Shown here: piece after piece, positions 50,957 through 63,531 of the stretch
How positions within the stretch are numbered: the first letter of the stretch is position 1
Layout: each line of letters begins with the position of its first letter
Assembly: GCF_964340395.1 (NCBI RefSeq)
Contig: NC_135569.1
Coordinates: forward strand, 14,549,519 to 14,613,518
Direction: 5' to 3'
Length of the DNA stretch: 64,000 nt
Origin: Glandiceps talaboti
Lineage: Eukaryota > Hemichordata > Enteropneusta > Spengelidae
Notes under the pieces: generated by a model
Database searches by the model: none
What the model was told of the DNA's origin: nothing
Seen by the model: the letters and a program-made list of their open reading frames with translations, nothing else
Translations under genes and position numbers: made by a program

Positions 50957-51459
50957 CTAGCGATCTCCAAAACAGTATTAATAGATTTAAAGCCCTGCTG
51001 CATGCTGGGTAGGTACCTCCAAGAGTCCGAATATGAGTTACAGTTCAATATGGGTTCTGAAAAGCCCACAGCTATTTGTAATTGTAAATTTTAAAATGTT
51101 TTTATGTAATACTATGGACACTACTGACTGGGTACCGTATAATGCACATTGAAAAGTCTCTGTGTAGCCTTTGGGGAGGGCAATAATATTCATGGGTTCT
51201 TTTCTTTAGGGGTGACATTTTTGAAAGCAAAGGGGTCGGGAGTTGCGTAAAAAAGGTGTAGTCAAAATATTTTCTGCCATAAATTCAGCTCGTTCCAAAG
51301 GTATGTATGTAGGTAGGTAGGTAGGTAGATAAATAGATAGACAGAATCACACGGGGCCACAACCTTAACCCCACAACTTTTAATTCTAAATTGTCTCTGA
51401 CTCCGTTTTCCTAAAAGTAGTCTGTCAATTTCCGTTCTTTAAAACATGACCCTCCCCAT

Positions 51460-51709
51460 ATTCAGATGTTAAACACATTGCTTTTAAATGGGGCAAGGTA
51501 TGAACATGGACACAAGTTCCAGAATCAATAGTAAGGAAGCTATCCCACTGCTGCGCGCCACCACATTGATCACTGCAAAGGCATTCGTTGTTGCCCACTA
51601 CTATCAGCGAAAAGGAAAATTCTGCGCTACAACATTGTATATCCATTATTAGTTTCAACAATAAAACGTAGATTTGGAACTCCGGTCGACACATCCAATG
51701 CATATCCAC
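51460..51709 (-). other. conserved cysteine-rich frame, copy 2
   Basis: Minus-strand frame from an acceptor-like TTTTGCAG: VDMHWMCRPEFQIYV, QCCSAEFSFSLIVV, NNECLCSDQCGGAQQW, GTCVHVHT. It is paralogous to 30600-30760. Eight cysteines in about 60 residues suggest an extracellular exon or relic. No family identified. Confidence 0.27.
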
Positions 51710-52019
51710 TTCTGCAAAAGTTGAGTTTCGCGTATTCCCAAGTAGCTTTCACTAGAGTTCACCATTTTAGATATTCCTGTAAAAACATCGTCTGACATCT
51801 CTTATTTCGTGACAGTAAAATCTATTTGTGAATTACTTGTATAAATACTAATTTTACGGCGATTTGATGAAGTACACCTGTTCTCCAGACATTTCGGCTA
51901 GGATTTTCGTTTGTACCTTCCTTAATAGGGAAAGTAAGATTTTCAATTCTGATTGAGAATGAAACTTGATAGAAACCTGATAGAAGAGAATAAACACGAT
52001 AGTGCTAATGTGGAAATAG

Positions 52020-52690
52020 TTGCGTGAACTTTCACCAAAATCAAGTTCGAAGACACCAGTCTCTATTGAACTTGATGGTCAAACTACCCCTGACACTGAG
52101 TTTATTGCTGAAATATGTAACAAGTACTTTACAGAAATAGCAGAAAAACGCTCAGACAATAACTGTAATGGAAATAACACAAACAATTGTGATGTATCAA
52201 AACTGAAACAAGTTGTGAACAATAAACGGAAGAATCGCTCCCCATTAGAAATACCTTTGATAAACCCCCAGTTCTTACTTGAACAGTTAACCAGTTTCGA
52301 TGTCATTGTCAACAATGCTGCTGGTTGTGATGAAAGTAGTTCAAAAACTTTTTTAAAAATTGCACCTAAAGCCATTTACATTCCATTAACAAGTATCGTA
52401 AATAAGAGTATAATTTCTGGGATATTTCCATCTCAATGGAAGACTAGTAATTTGTTTCTCCTATATAAAAAATGGTTTCTTGCAGGGTGTACACAATTTC
52501 AGACCAATGTCAGTATTACCGATCGATATTGTCTAAGATATTAGAAAGGCATGTACATGATGCCTTCTACTTTTATTTAGATCATAATAACCTCCTGGTG
52601 CCAAGTCATGTTTGCAAATCAAGGTGTAACGGTTTGCATTACGAGATAGATATACCAAGTCACTCGAAAAGTAATATGAACACTACGTAG
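52020..52690 (+). mobile_element. LINE reverse-transcriptase relic
   Basis: Two frames together cover the start of a Jockey/CR1-like reverse transcriptase. ICNKYFTEIAEK, PKAIYIPLTSIVNKSIISG and IFPSQWKTSN are in one frame. ILSKILERHVHDAFYFYLDH and NNLLVPSH are in the next, after a frameshift near 52490. The catalytic motif is absent. It is truncated at both ends. Confidence 0.75.
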
Positions 52691-52867
52691 AAGCAACGTC
52701 AAAGATGGCTCTGGGTGTATACACTGCTGGGGTTTAGACATGTCTTCTCCCCTCAAATTTGGTTCTTCCCTATGTCAGCGAAACTGCGATCGTTCGCACA
52801 GATTTTCTGAATAAAAACCACACGTCCTTACTAATGACTATGTAAATACAGAAATGAACTTTAAATC

Positions 52868-53080
52868 ATAAAATTCAACCTACCTATTCTGTCAATTCTT
52901 GTCTTACGTTCACTCGAGCCGCAAAACGGACCGAGGTAAGTCATGCAAACAGATTAGCTCGATACTGCACAAGCGCACAACCTTTTATACGTTTAACCAG
53001 CTGTCGTATCGTACGTTTTGCAGCTCGAGCGAACGTGAGATAAGAATTGACAGAATAGACAAGATATAGATTGAATTTAG
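52868..53080. mobile_element. MITE-like inverted-repeat element, ~210 bp
   Basis: Inner arms begin CTATTCTGTCAATTCTT and contain CTCGAGC(C/T)GCAAAACG (52884-52928 against 53014-53058), matching as reverse complements with about five mismatches. The symmetry extends further out through AAATTCAA(C/T)CTA. No protein is encoded. The loop is about 85 bases. Confidence 0.72.
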
Positions 53081-53105
53081 TGATCCATAGTTGCTTTCCT
53101 TCAAT

Positions 53106-53283
53106 GATATCAACAACATATATTTACTGATATCATGAAATAGTTGTTGATATCATCAAATCGACGTATTTGAATCATGATATCAGCAAATCATTTTATA
53201 TCATCAGGTTAGTAGGTCTCTTTGATAATATCACTAAATCATTTTGCTGATATCATTAATGATTGTATAATATCATCAAATAC
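53106..53283. repeat. degenerate TGATATCA(T/G)(C/G)AAAT minisatellite
   Basis: Ten or so units of a palindrome-centred word (GATATC) at irregular 15-30 base spacing. Confidence 0.65.
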
Positions 53284-53481
53284 AGAATAAAAGTAAAACG
53301 GCTTGCCATACGAATGTGGCGATGATCCCCCAGTAGGCGTACAAAGCTATTAAACACTATTAAACAGCTTAGTTCTTCTTTCAATAGGACAATTCCTGCT
53401 GCATTGTTTAAACACAGTGCTCTACACTGGTCAAGATTTAAATAAGCTGCATTGTTCTGATATTGGAGTGCTTGGCTTCAC

Positions 53482-53859
53482 GTGACAGGTATCACCCCAA
53501 CCCCAACTTATATGGGGTTCCAAGTACAAAGAGGGCTCATTGGGAAAAGTGACCAACTCAAGCCCAAGGACGCAATATACACAGTAAGAGCACATGAAGC
53601 TACAGGGGCACACATGGAAAAGCTGACTAGTAACCTATCAACATGCCTTATAGACAACAACAGAGCAGTGAGTACAATAAAGAAGAAACCCCAAAAGAGC
53701 CAGAAAACAAGCCAATGCCATAAGTGTGGTAAAACGTATGAAAGAGGTAATTGCCCTACGTACTTGGTTCAACATGTTAAAGATGTGGCAGTTCAGTTTG
53801 CAGATCAAGACAGGCAAACATACAACCTAGTATTACAACATGGCACCCCACCTAGGTAA
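53482..53859 (+). pseudogene. retroelement zinc-knuckle (gag-like) remnant
   Basis: A 125-codon open frame with basic residues followed by CHKCGKTYERGNCPTYLVQH. The C-x2-C-x-x(7-8)-C pattern resembles gypsy-type gag zinc knuckles, but the usual fourth ligand spacing is uncertain. No protease or reverse transcriptase follows. It could also be a fragment of another mobile-element protein. Confidence 0.4.
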
Positions 53860-55286
53860 ATAAAGTAGTATTTTTATACATCAGATATCAAGAGCATACT
53901 TGCTCATCTAAACCCTAATCGATCTCCGAACACAATATTATCAGTTATATATATAATGATAGTAGTAAAAGGATAAACTGCATAGAGATGATGTATGTTG
54001 TATAACTGGAACATAGACTTTATTTACTTTAAGCCATAACAACAAAGTAAAGCGGTTTCTGTATGTACCACAATCGTTTATAGCATCCATATCAAGTGTA
54101 AAAATATACTTTTTAATTTATTTGCTAATTGACTACATTACAAAGGCCACATGCTGTCCTTGTAAATAAACCAATTGAAACAGTATACTTTTACATTTGA
54201 TATAAATGCTATGAACAAGTGTAGCACATCTAGTAGTAGTATTAAATTAAACCCATAGTAGTAAAGTTGAGGTCATTCACCCCTTTGTATTTACTCCGCA
54301 TACACACCTACTATGTAAGAAGGAGCTGACTTCCGCCACAGTCTTTGATAAATTTTGAAACGACCCAAATGAGCCAAATTCTGGCATTTCCGTCGTCTAA
54401 AACAAGCCACACGGCCCATAAATGACCCTAAACGAGCCAAGACTAGCCAAAATCAACCCAACATGAGCCCAAACAAGCCAATAATTAACTCCAATGGCTT
54501 TGATGGGTACATTCACACTCAGCATACATGCTCTAGATGTTCCGTTGTGAAAAAAATGTGTTCCAATAATCCAACAAAGATGACAGGTAGCAGGATAAGT
54601 CAAAGTGCGAGCCAAGGAAACAAAAGACCACCCCTCTTAATATACTACATCCTCCATAAATATACAATTTCATATCCACAGACATACTATTGGCCAGTCC
54701 CTGGATGATTTTTGCATAACCACTAACAATTATGTCTTTAATTGAGTCAACTTCTTAGGAATTCGTGAATGAATGAGTGAATGGACATATATAATACAGA
54801 AAGTAATTTACTTCAGTGTTACTCATTGATCAAAGTCTTGAGTTGGGCTTCACGTCCCCACTAGAAAGCCAGAGCCAGGAGAAATACTACCTCCTCAGTG
54901 GTCACAACTGAAGTCCATAAACATTCGACTCTATAATTCTAATAATTCATGCATAGGAGATGAACTTCCTAAGATACAATAGGTCATGTATAATTATGAG
55001 CGTCATGGAAATGACACAAAGGACACTAAACTTTAACTTGAATGACATATCCAGACATACGATATTAGTGTACCTATTGTCTTGACATTCCTGTGAGCAA
55101 TTGCAATAAAAGATATTAATTTCTCGAACCATTAGGGGATTGGCCGGCACAAACCATGTATCTAGGCTAATCCCCTGAACATGGGAAGAATTCTGTGTTA
55201 CCGAATTAATGGCTTAATGACTACCCAAAGAGTAAATAAACTACCGATCAAGTGGAACTTAAGATCACAATGTTTATGGGATTAAA
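53860..55286. other. gene-free stretch with paralogous upstream sequence
   Basis: No exon found. The part at about 54530-54700 (GTTCCAATAATCCAACAAAG and following) is paralogous to 31880-32030, next to signal-peptide copy B. This confirms that the duplicated unit continued here before insertions. Confidence 0.5.
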
Positions 55287-55888
55287 ACCTTGGGGTTTAA
55301 CTCAAGAGCAAACAGTGATATTTTCAGAGCAATAACCAATTGACAGTCAGTTCACAACTCAAGTAAGGTATCTTTTCATATGGAAATTATTTCCAACCCA
55401 CAGCATTTGTGCTGGGGAATCTTGGCATGAAGTAGCTGTTTGGTGACATGCATAAACAGCATCATGTCTGCACCCAAACACGGTAATTACAAATCCGTGA
55501 CACGTGTCATTTGCCTTCGTGTAATTTATTTTCATGTATGATTCATTTCCCTCTTCATTTATGTGTCATTTACTTCCATGCATGCATCATTTTCCTTTTA
55601 TGAGTGTCATTTACCTTCATTGTGCATCATTTGCCTTATGTGTGTGTGTGTGTGTCAATTATTTCGTATTTGGCGCATTGTGGCAATCACATGTATTTGC
55701 TTCGCGTGAGTTCTTTTATTCTACAGAATTTTACGGTATCATTGAATCCGATTCAAACTTTTTGAAAGAGATCGCCTTGACGTGAAAGCAGTCGAAGATT
55801 AAAAACCGTTGAGTATTCATTCACTACTGATATAAATTAAACAAAAATATTTTTACATCAGGGTTTATTTTTAATGATTTAAACTTAC

Positions 55889-55994
55889 CAGGATCGGTGG
55901 TTGCTGTGGATGTACATCTAACAATGAATGCAACAAAGCACGTTGCAAAAGTAAACCTGACTATGGTATGAAACTTCAACGTTGTCAGATCCAT
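55889..55994 (-). CDS. signal-peptide first coding exon, copy C
   Basis: 106 bases, ATG at 55994, GTAAGT donor, phase 1. The peptide is like copy B with VRFTFATCFVAFIVRC in the core (Arg replaces Ser). A charged residue inside the hydrophobic core could weaken secretion. Candidate first exon for pentraxin exon 3. Confidence 0.7.
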
Positions 55995-56041
55995 TGTTGA
56001 TGGTTCAGTTATGCTCACTTCACTGAGAAACAGTAGTATAT

Positions 56042-56060
56042 GATCCGCTTTATATATGAT
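56042..56060 (-). promoter_or_regulatory. TATA-type core promoter of copy C
   Basis: Minus-strand ATATATAAAGCGG, same spacing as copy B. Confidence 0.55.
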
Positions 56061-56779
56061 ATTAATTATATTCAAATTATCGCAATTTAATTAAATAATT
56101 AATTGTTCGATCTCTCAAACAAACACGAGTCGATTAACTATCAATTAGCTAATGTGTACAGTATGATTTAAAAGTCAGAATAAAGACTATCACCCCTGAT
56201 GTTGTGATGATGGGCAAATTGGATATATTACTCATATAATAAAATATTCATAAGCAATTTTCATCGACTTGATCGCTTATTCCTCACCTTTCAGTACATA
56301 ATAAACACGTGTACACGTATTGAACTTTTCAAAGGAGCTACTGTTTCAATATATGGTTCGATACTACATGTTCACCCTAATTAACATAATGAGCGTGGTG
56401 TATGCTAATACAATGTCTATGGTACTGAAAGGGTTATAAGCCAAACTTGTCATGAGAATCCACATTTTGCCCACAAACTTGGAAGACATTCCTTAATATA
56501 TTACAATGTTGGTCAGTGGTAGGGAGAAACCATAAAGTAGGGGATTAGATCGTTCATAGTCTTAGAGGGGATTTGTGACTTTTGTGAGTCTTTTTGTATA
56601 GAGGAAAAAGACCAAAGTCTTGGGAAACGTTTAAGAACGTTAATGTCATACTAGAGTGGGCATTTCAACATCCAATTCAAGTTAACAGTTTCTGGTAAAT
56701 CTTTTTTACAATTAAAGATGTTAAAATCATAAGTGACCTTGTAACTTTTGCGTATGAAACATTGTACTGAGGAAGCGAA

Positions 56780-57605
56780 TTAGCAATAGCTAAACGTTTC
56801 TTTTCTATCCAGTGGCTTATTTATTTCTACATTTGATATATGACTTCTTCTCTTTTTAAATATCTAGGGAAGATCTTTGAAGAAACAATACAAACATACC
56901 TTAATGTACTAGCCTTTGCAATATACCATAAAAAAGCTTTCCCAAAACTGCACTTCTAAGAAAAACTTTGAAATTGAATCATAATTATAATATTTATTGC
57001 ATATAGCATACCAAACGTCCAGAAACTCTCAGCGATTGAAGATACGTTTGTGTGAAGCTTAAAGTATTGTAATAATGTATATCAACAGGTAAGGGCAGAG
57101 AAGTTTATGTTTATAATATTGTACTTTGTAGGATACTTGCTATCCGTTTTATGATGAGTACCTCAACCCTAGGCCTTCAATAGATTTCCATCAGAAAAAC
57201 AATAATCTGTTCCATGAGAAAATGTCATATATCTCATTCAGTGTTCGATATTTGGAATGCAATATATTGGCCAGACTATCCAGGATATGAGAACAAGAAG
57301 GAAAAGATAAGGCTGATACCTATACGAGTAGCACAGCATTTTAACTCTTTCAAACACAGCGTTAAGGGTATGGATGGAAGTCATTAGTACGAATGCCATT
57401 TCCGTGAATTGTACCGATCCGATCCACTTTCAACCATCTTTTCTAGTGTCTCAATCTTAGAGATGAATTAGCTTTGTGATGTCATTGTATCAGATAATAT
57501 TCTTCTCTTTGTTGTTTTTCTCATTACAGGTAAGAATATCCCATTTGAAAATCGCATGCGTTTGCTTCGTGCGGGTTCTTTATTCTACAGAATTTTACGG
57601 TTTCA
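56780..57605. other. gene-free stretch with unit-A homology
   Basis: The part 57090-57380 is paralogous to 5085-5350, but the open frame present at 5088-5354 is interrupted here, so it is not a conserved gene. No other feature seen. Confidence 0.5.
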
Positions 57606-58217
57606 TTTTAAACACCTTGGGGTTTAACTCAAGAGCAAACAGTGATATTTTCAGAGCAATAACCAATTGACAGTCAGTTCACAACTCAAGTAAGGTATCT
57701 TTTCATATGGAAATTATTTCCAACCCACAGCATTTGTGCTGGGAAATTTTGGCATGAAGTAGCTGTTTGGTGACATGCATAAACAGCATCATATCTGCAC
57801 CCAAACACGGTAATTACAAATCCGTGACACAACACATGTGTCATTTGCCTTCGTGTAATTTATTTTCATGTATGATTCATTTCCCTCTTCATTTATGTGT
57901 CATTTACTTCCATGCATGTATCATTTTCCTTTTGTGAGTGTCATTTACCTTCATTGTGCATCATTTGCCTTATTTGTGTGTGTCAATTATTTCGTATTTG
58001 GCGCATTGTAGCTATCACATGTATTTGCTTCGCGTGAGTTCTTTTATTCTACAGAATTTTACGGTGTCATTGAATCCGATTCAAACTTATTGAAAGAGAT
58101 CGCCTTGATGTGAAAGTAGTCGGAGATTAAAAACCGTTGAGTATTCATTCACTACTGATATAAATTAAACAAAAATATTTTTACATCAGGGTTTATATTT
58201 AAATGATTTAAACTTAC

Positions 58218-58323
58218 CAGGATCGGTGGTTGCTGTGGATGTACATCTAACAATGAATGCAACAAAGCACATTGCAAAAGTAAAACTAACTATGGTATGA
58301 AACTTCAAAGTTGTTAGATCCAT
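58218..58323 (-). CDS. signal-peptide first coding exon, copy D
   Basis: 106 bases, ATG at 58323, GTAAGT donor, phase 1. Core VSFTFAMCFVAFIVRC. The promoter box is present at 58373-58386, but the upstream 300-base block is replaced by a short degenerate repeat of the exon start at about 58420-58480. Confidence 0.7.
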
Positions 58324-58369
58324 TGTTGATGGTTCAGTTATGCTCACTTCACTGAGAAACAGTAGTACA

Positions 58370-58388
58370 TGATCCGCTTTATATATGA
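58370..58388 (-). promoter_or_regulatory. TATA-type core promoter of copy D
   Basis: Minus-strand ATATATAAAGCGG about 50 bases upstream of the ATG. Confidence 0.53.
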
Positions 58389-58397
58389 TATTAATTC

Positions 58398-60200
58398 CAC
58401 TCAAAGCATTCAAATTTAATTAATGAAGTTGTCAAGTCCATTGTTAATTGTTGAGTAGCACTCCTCATTGAGAAACTGTAACATTTGACCTTCTTTATAT
58501 ATTATATTAATTCCACTCAAAGTATTCCAATGTAATTAAGAAATAATTGCTTGTGAATAGATACTTGTAAACATATACGTACAAACTTTTTAAAATTAGG
58601 TTTAGAAAGTATATTAGGCATATGATATGAGATTAATTTGTAAATATTGTCACTGACTCTTTTATTTGAAAACATTTGATGGTCCCCATGACTATGAATA
58701 CGTGGCTATTCCATAGGATCAACAAAACAAAAAAATGTTGTTATCATTATGACCAGACAACAAGTATACATATTTCAAATTCTTTCTCTAAAATAGAGAC
58801 AGTTATGTGTGCTGCTCAACATATTTGAAATTAAACATTCTGAATAACTATAGCAAGGGAAAATGGCGCACATATTTTTTTTTTCAAGTAGCTGCTAATA
58901 TGTAATTTTCGGTGTATGTTTAAGAGATATTTGCACTTCTTTAGGGAAACTTAATTGTCTAGCCTTTCTGTACTAATAAACACTTTCAATAGACTATTGA
59001 GGAAGAGAAATTATGTTAATTTATGTTATGTATTATGTTAATTTATGCTATGTATTATGTTAATTTATATGTTTACATAACTTAAAGTATTATGTAAGTT
59101 TGACAGAACATGACATGGGCATGGGCACAGTAAATGATATCGACTGTCTGTCTGTCTATTGGCCTGTCTTCATGTCTGTCTGCCTGCTTGTCTACCTGTG
59201 TCTGTCTATCTGTCTGTTTGTCTGTCTGTGATCCGCGTTATATAATAGTTCTATTCGAAGTATCGCAATTTAATTAAAATATTGTTCAGATAATCACTCA
59301 AACAATCACGTGTTGATATATATTAATCAGCTAATGGATATAACATGATTAAATGTTAGCATAGAGACTTTCACCGCTACTGTTGTAATGATGAATAAAT
59401 AATTGGATATATGACACATATATTAAAATATTTATAAGCAATTGACATTAACTTGTCTCCCATTGCACATCTTTTGATACCTAACGAACATGTGTAAATA
59501 TATTGAACTCTATCTTCGAAGGAGTTACTGTTTGAATATATGGTTCTATAATACGAAGTCATATGCGAGTATAGTCTCATAGGACTATCCGTATATTTCA
59601 GCAGATATGCAAATATTATCAAATTCAGTGGAGATTCCAAGTCGAATTCGAATTCCTTTGCAGTTATGCCAAGCATAGCGCTAGTCCCAGTAACATGAAT
59701 CAATAATTTGTACTTTAGCGGGTAAAAGTATTTCCTATTTCGAGTGTAGTGACTGGTGTCTACTGTTATGATTAGACACATCATGTATTGTTGTAATGTA
59801 GATTGGCAGTGATATCTATGTACAGAAATAAAGTCACTTTGCTTTGCTCAATATATACTTTCCTGTTTGACACCAGAATCAGTGGTTGAAAGGGCTTCGG
59901 CCACGGCTTCCACCACGTTGATTGTTGTAAAGAAATTGGTTATTCCCAACTACTACCACCGGAGTTAATTTGTGTGGTGTGTGTGTGTGTAAGAATTCGC
60001 ATACACATGCATTTGTCAGTCAGTGGTATGAGTAAGAGTTCATTCGTATACACAGTTATCTGTCTTTGGAATAGCCTCCCACTCTGAGTGATACATTTTA
60101 AAACAGAAAATAGCGTTAAAAGCCATGTCAAATATTTTCCATCGATTCAGAATGGAGACTAAAGAACATGATATTTTTTAAACATCTTTGTCCTTTTCTT
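58398..60200. other. gene-free stretch, repeat remnants
   Basis: Contains a vestige of the signal-peptide exon start and 5' UTR (about 58420-58480), homology to 6990-7225 (58550-58780), TTATGTTAATTTATG tandem units near 59020-59075, a CTGT-rich tract at 59150-59235 and an exonless upstream block at 59225-59560. No gene supported. Confidence 0.5.
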
Positions 60201-60750
60201 TATAATTGTGGGTTTAGTCAATGTTGTTGCTATGGATATTGTTGCTAGGCATATGTGCATTCACTTTGTGGATGCTTGTCCAAACCATTCTTACGGTTTG
60301 TATTAATAGTTTAGTGCAATTTACATCATCAGTAAATTAGTGCAATTTACATCATCATTTTGCTGTTGTTATATTGGCATGGCCTTACAATTGTTGCTAA
60401 GCATACTTGCATAAATATTTGAATGGTCATTCAGTTGCTTATTAATCCCTGTTATCTTTGCAGTATACTCCATCATTTGGCTGGTGCTATGGGCGTTATG
60501 TTGTTGCTAGGCATATTTGTATACATTTTTTAAAATGTTTATTCGATCCACTATTAACCCCGTTGTTTTGGGGTTTTTTTTGCAATTACATCAACGTTTG
60601 GCTGTTGCTAAGGGCGTTGTCATGTGGCTAGACATATTTGCATTCATTTTTTTTTTGTCATTTGTCTACCCAATCCCTGTTGTTATCTTTATAATATACG
60701 TCATCATTTGGCTGTTGCTGAGGGCGTGGTCATGGCAACGGGGCTCGAAC
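60200..60750. repeat. ~120-bp minisatellite, 4-5 diverged units
   Basis: Units carry TTGTTGCTAGGCATATTTGC, CATCATTTGGCTGTTGCT and GGGCGTTGTCATG. The final unit runs into a B-box-like GGTTCGAGCCCC on the minus strand (about 60738-60752), perhaps a SINE remnant. Confidence 0.65.
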
Positions 60751-60826
60751 CTGCAGATAAACATTCGCCATTCATGACACTACGATGGGCGAACATCACC
60801 CTCATCTCTTTGTCTTCACACTCTGA

Positions 60827-63047
60827 GCCAGTACCGTAGCCTGTGGGGGGGGGGGGGCAGCTGCCCGCTGAGAATTTTAGGAAAAATAGAGAGAAAAAAG
60901 CTACTTTTTCAATACATAGCGATGTTATCAAAACCGTTATTTACGAGACGATTCCTATAATGCGCGATTTAAATTGATGGTTCACTAAAGTCAAAAGTGA
61001 CTGCACCCTGACTCCTCGCTAATATGTATCTTATATCTCTATTGCACGCTGACTTAACTTTGAAATAAAACGTGTCCAGTTAAAAATTGTAACTTTTTGC
61101 AGTGTAGCAAATTAACAATTCTTTTGCGGGAAAGTACAAAAGAGGTGCGCACATGCACTGTGCATTTTACTCGAGTAACAGTAGTCTTGAAAGTCTCCTT
61201 CATTTGAAGATAGTAAGTCGCAATAATGTCAGAGTGAAACTCCAAAAATAAAAGACGGGAAAAGTCGTCCAACGTGAGGTCGCCTGCTGCATGCAGTGAC
61301 TCCGAAGATGCGCTAGATCTCATTTATATCTTGTTCGTTATACTAAAACATTTACTGATAAAACGGCAGATCTCTTTTTGGAATATTTGGTGGCCCTGAA
61401 AAACTATGTACGCAGTTTAAGATCCACTCTTTGAAGATCCACTTCCAATTGTGTTCGAAGTTGTCTTTGGTTTAAAATATTGTTTGAGGCTCATTGCACT
61501 GACACCTTCGACATCAAAATCCAAACTTCAATTTTCATTATAATGATAATGACAAGGAGAATCCACTGGGTTCACCTTGGGTTCCTGGGTAAAGAAAAGG
61601 ATTATTTTGTTGTGTTACTTATTTGAGAAAGCACCATCCAAATTTTTTTTAAAGTGCCTTTTTTTAACTTTGAATGTGACATCTTTTCGGCAACTACTTT
61701 GACAGATACGACATTAGGCCAGACAAAATGTAAAAGCTGTTCAACCTACCCATATATTTTTTTCTGGTGATGGGCAATATCCTCATCCGGATCATGCGGG
61801 CTTCGCATGCCAGTTAAATGCTCACTTTGTATCAAATAGTACATGTAACAGTATACATATGAGTCTATTCCAAATTAAATAATATCTTATACAGTGGTTT
61901 ACTTGGCTCTGATGATGCATACAAGCATGAATTGAGATTAAATTAAGCTGTTGCATATCCAATGTGCACTAAAAAGAATTGAACACAAGTTTATGACCAT
62001 GGGAATGGGTTAAGCAGTCATTGAGCCATCGAAACTCTGACATTTTTGAAATGTTTTGTTCTTTATTCGGGATTTTTTGGAACCAAGTTAAACTTCAGAA
62101 GAGTCATTTACCAAGTGCACATCCACAAAATATCGTTCAGCTTGGCACAATAAAATACGCTTCCACATAATATGTAATGTATAGCATATTTGTTTCAAGT
62201 CTAGTTATCTGGTATTTTATTACCATATTCAAGTATTGTAAGACTTTAAATAATGTCTATGGTTTGATATTTTATGCCTCTAAATGGCCTCCTACACTCT
62301 TATTTTTTTGTCACCTTTGGATGTGTCTCCTTCCAATCAGTAGCAAGCAATTGCAAGTTGATAAGTATGTCTTTCTCCCAAAACAAGATGGAAGGTAGCT
62401 GGCTAGGTACCTCACTGTATAGGTTAGAGCTAATTAGAGACATCTCCTTAATGCATGTGAAACCACATCCTATGTACAGTAATCTCGTTCGGAGTATTAT
62501 TGTAGTTGGCTATCACTATTATTTTATTGCACCATTGCACCATGTAATTTTATATCTCCAACCGTAGTGTAGGTGACAGAAGAAGTGGCTAAAACAATGC
62601 TTGAGTTTCATTTGGCGGGGCTTAACATTTTTTTTATAAGAGAGGGTGAGCGAGAGGAACTACAACATTTGTTTAACCGTAAATTGTGTACATTTCCTAA
62701 CTGTAGCCATGCAGACTAATTGCATGAGATAGTATCAAGATGACTGAATAAGTTCTATCTAAACTTGACCTGAAATATTTTCCTATCATTATATATGGTT
62801 TGTTTTATCCTTGTCAAGCATTGTGAAAAAATGAAATCGATCTACCCACCCAATGTGATGGGTTTGATTGCCCGTTTGTTGCCTTACATATGATACTTAA
62901 TTGCGTATGCTGAAATATATATTATGTAAATTGCATGCAAATATATGTTAATGAGCCCCCTTTCTAAATTTTAAATGCATGATTACACCAAGACAAATTT
63001 CTGCCCCCCCCCCCCCCCGGCACTTTGGTAAGGCCGGCTACGGCCCT
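60827..63047. mobile_element. candidate 2.2-kb inverted-repeat DNA transposon
   Basis: Left end AGTACCGTAGCC then a 13-15 G run. The right end is the inverse: a 16-C run, then GGCTACGGCCCT. The 9-bp word ACACTCTGA flanks both ends (60818-60826 and 63048-63056). TIRs match at about 10 of 12 positions. The interior has no recognisable transposase, so it is probably non-autonomous. An 8-9 bp duplication suggests hAT-like, but this is inference. Confidence 0.55.
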
Positions 63048-63531
63048 ACACTCTGACTCGAAAAAAGTTCACTCTTAGAAAATTTCATTTTACAAATAAA
63101 ACTCGGTCCAAAGTGTGTATTTTTTGTGGGCGTAGTCTACATCATGCAAACATTGCTTTGGAGATTTAAATTTATGGGCGAAGACAAACACGCACACGTG
63201 TCGCTATACTTATTGACATGCAAATATATGTATTTATAGTAATAAGGTCACACAGGACACGTATTCTTCATTGACCTTGTATTGCGTTCCGGTATTATAT
63301 GACGAAGAGAAATGTACTAGGACTTTCTGACTGAAACAACTCTCTCGTTTATCCAGTACTGTCGACCCGTCCCCACCGAAGGATTACTGTTATTCGGTAT
63401 GAAGTAGGTACGGCGTCTTTTTTGGTATCACGTGTATTCAATTTGTTTTAAAACATCGAGACTGATAAAGGGAGATTATACCTCCATTTGTAGTACTTGA
63501 ACACTGGTGTTTTCGAAGCACTCGCTAAACC

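Larger units (their letters stand above)
55287..56065. repeat. 0.8-kb direct duplication, left copy (copy C unit)
   Basis: Repeated at 57614-58397, offset about 2328, with few changes. Both include ATTTTCATGTATGATTCATT repeats, intron sequence, the signal-peptide exon and the promoter. Confidence 0.88.
57614..58397. repeat. 0.8-kb direct duplication, right copy (copy D unit)
   Basis: Partner of 55287-56065. Confidence 0.88.
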
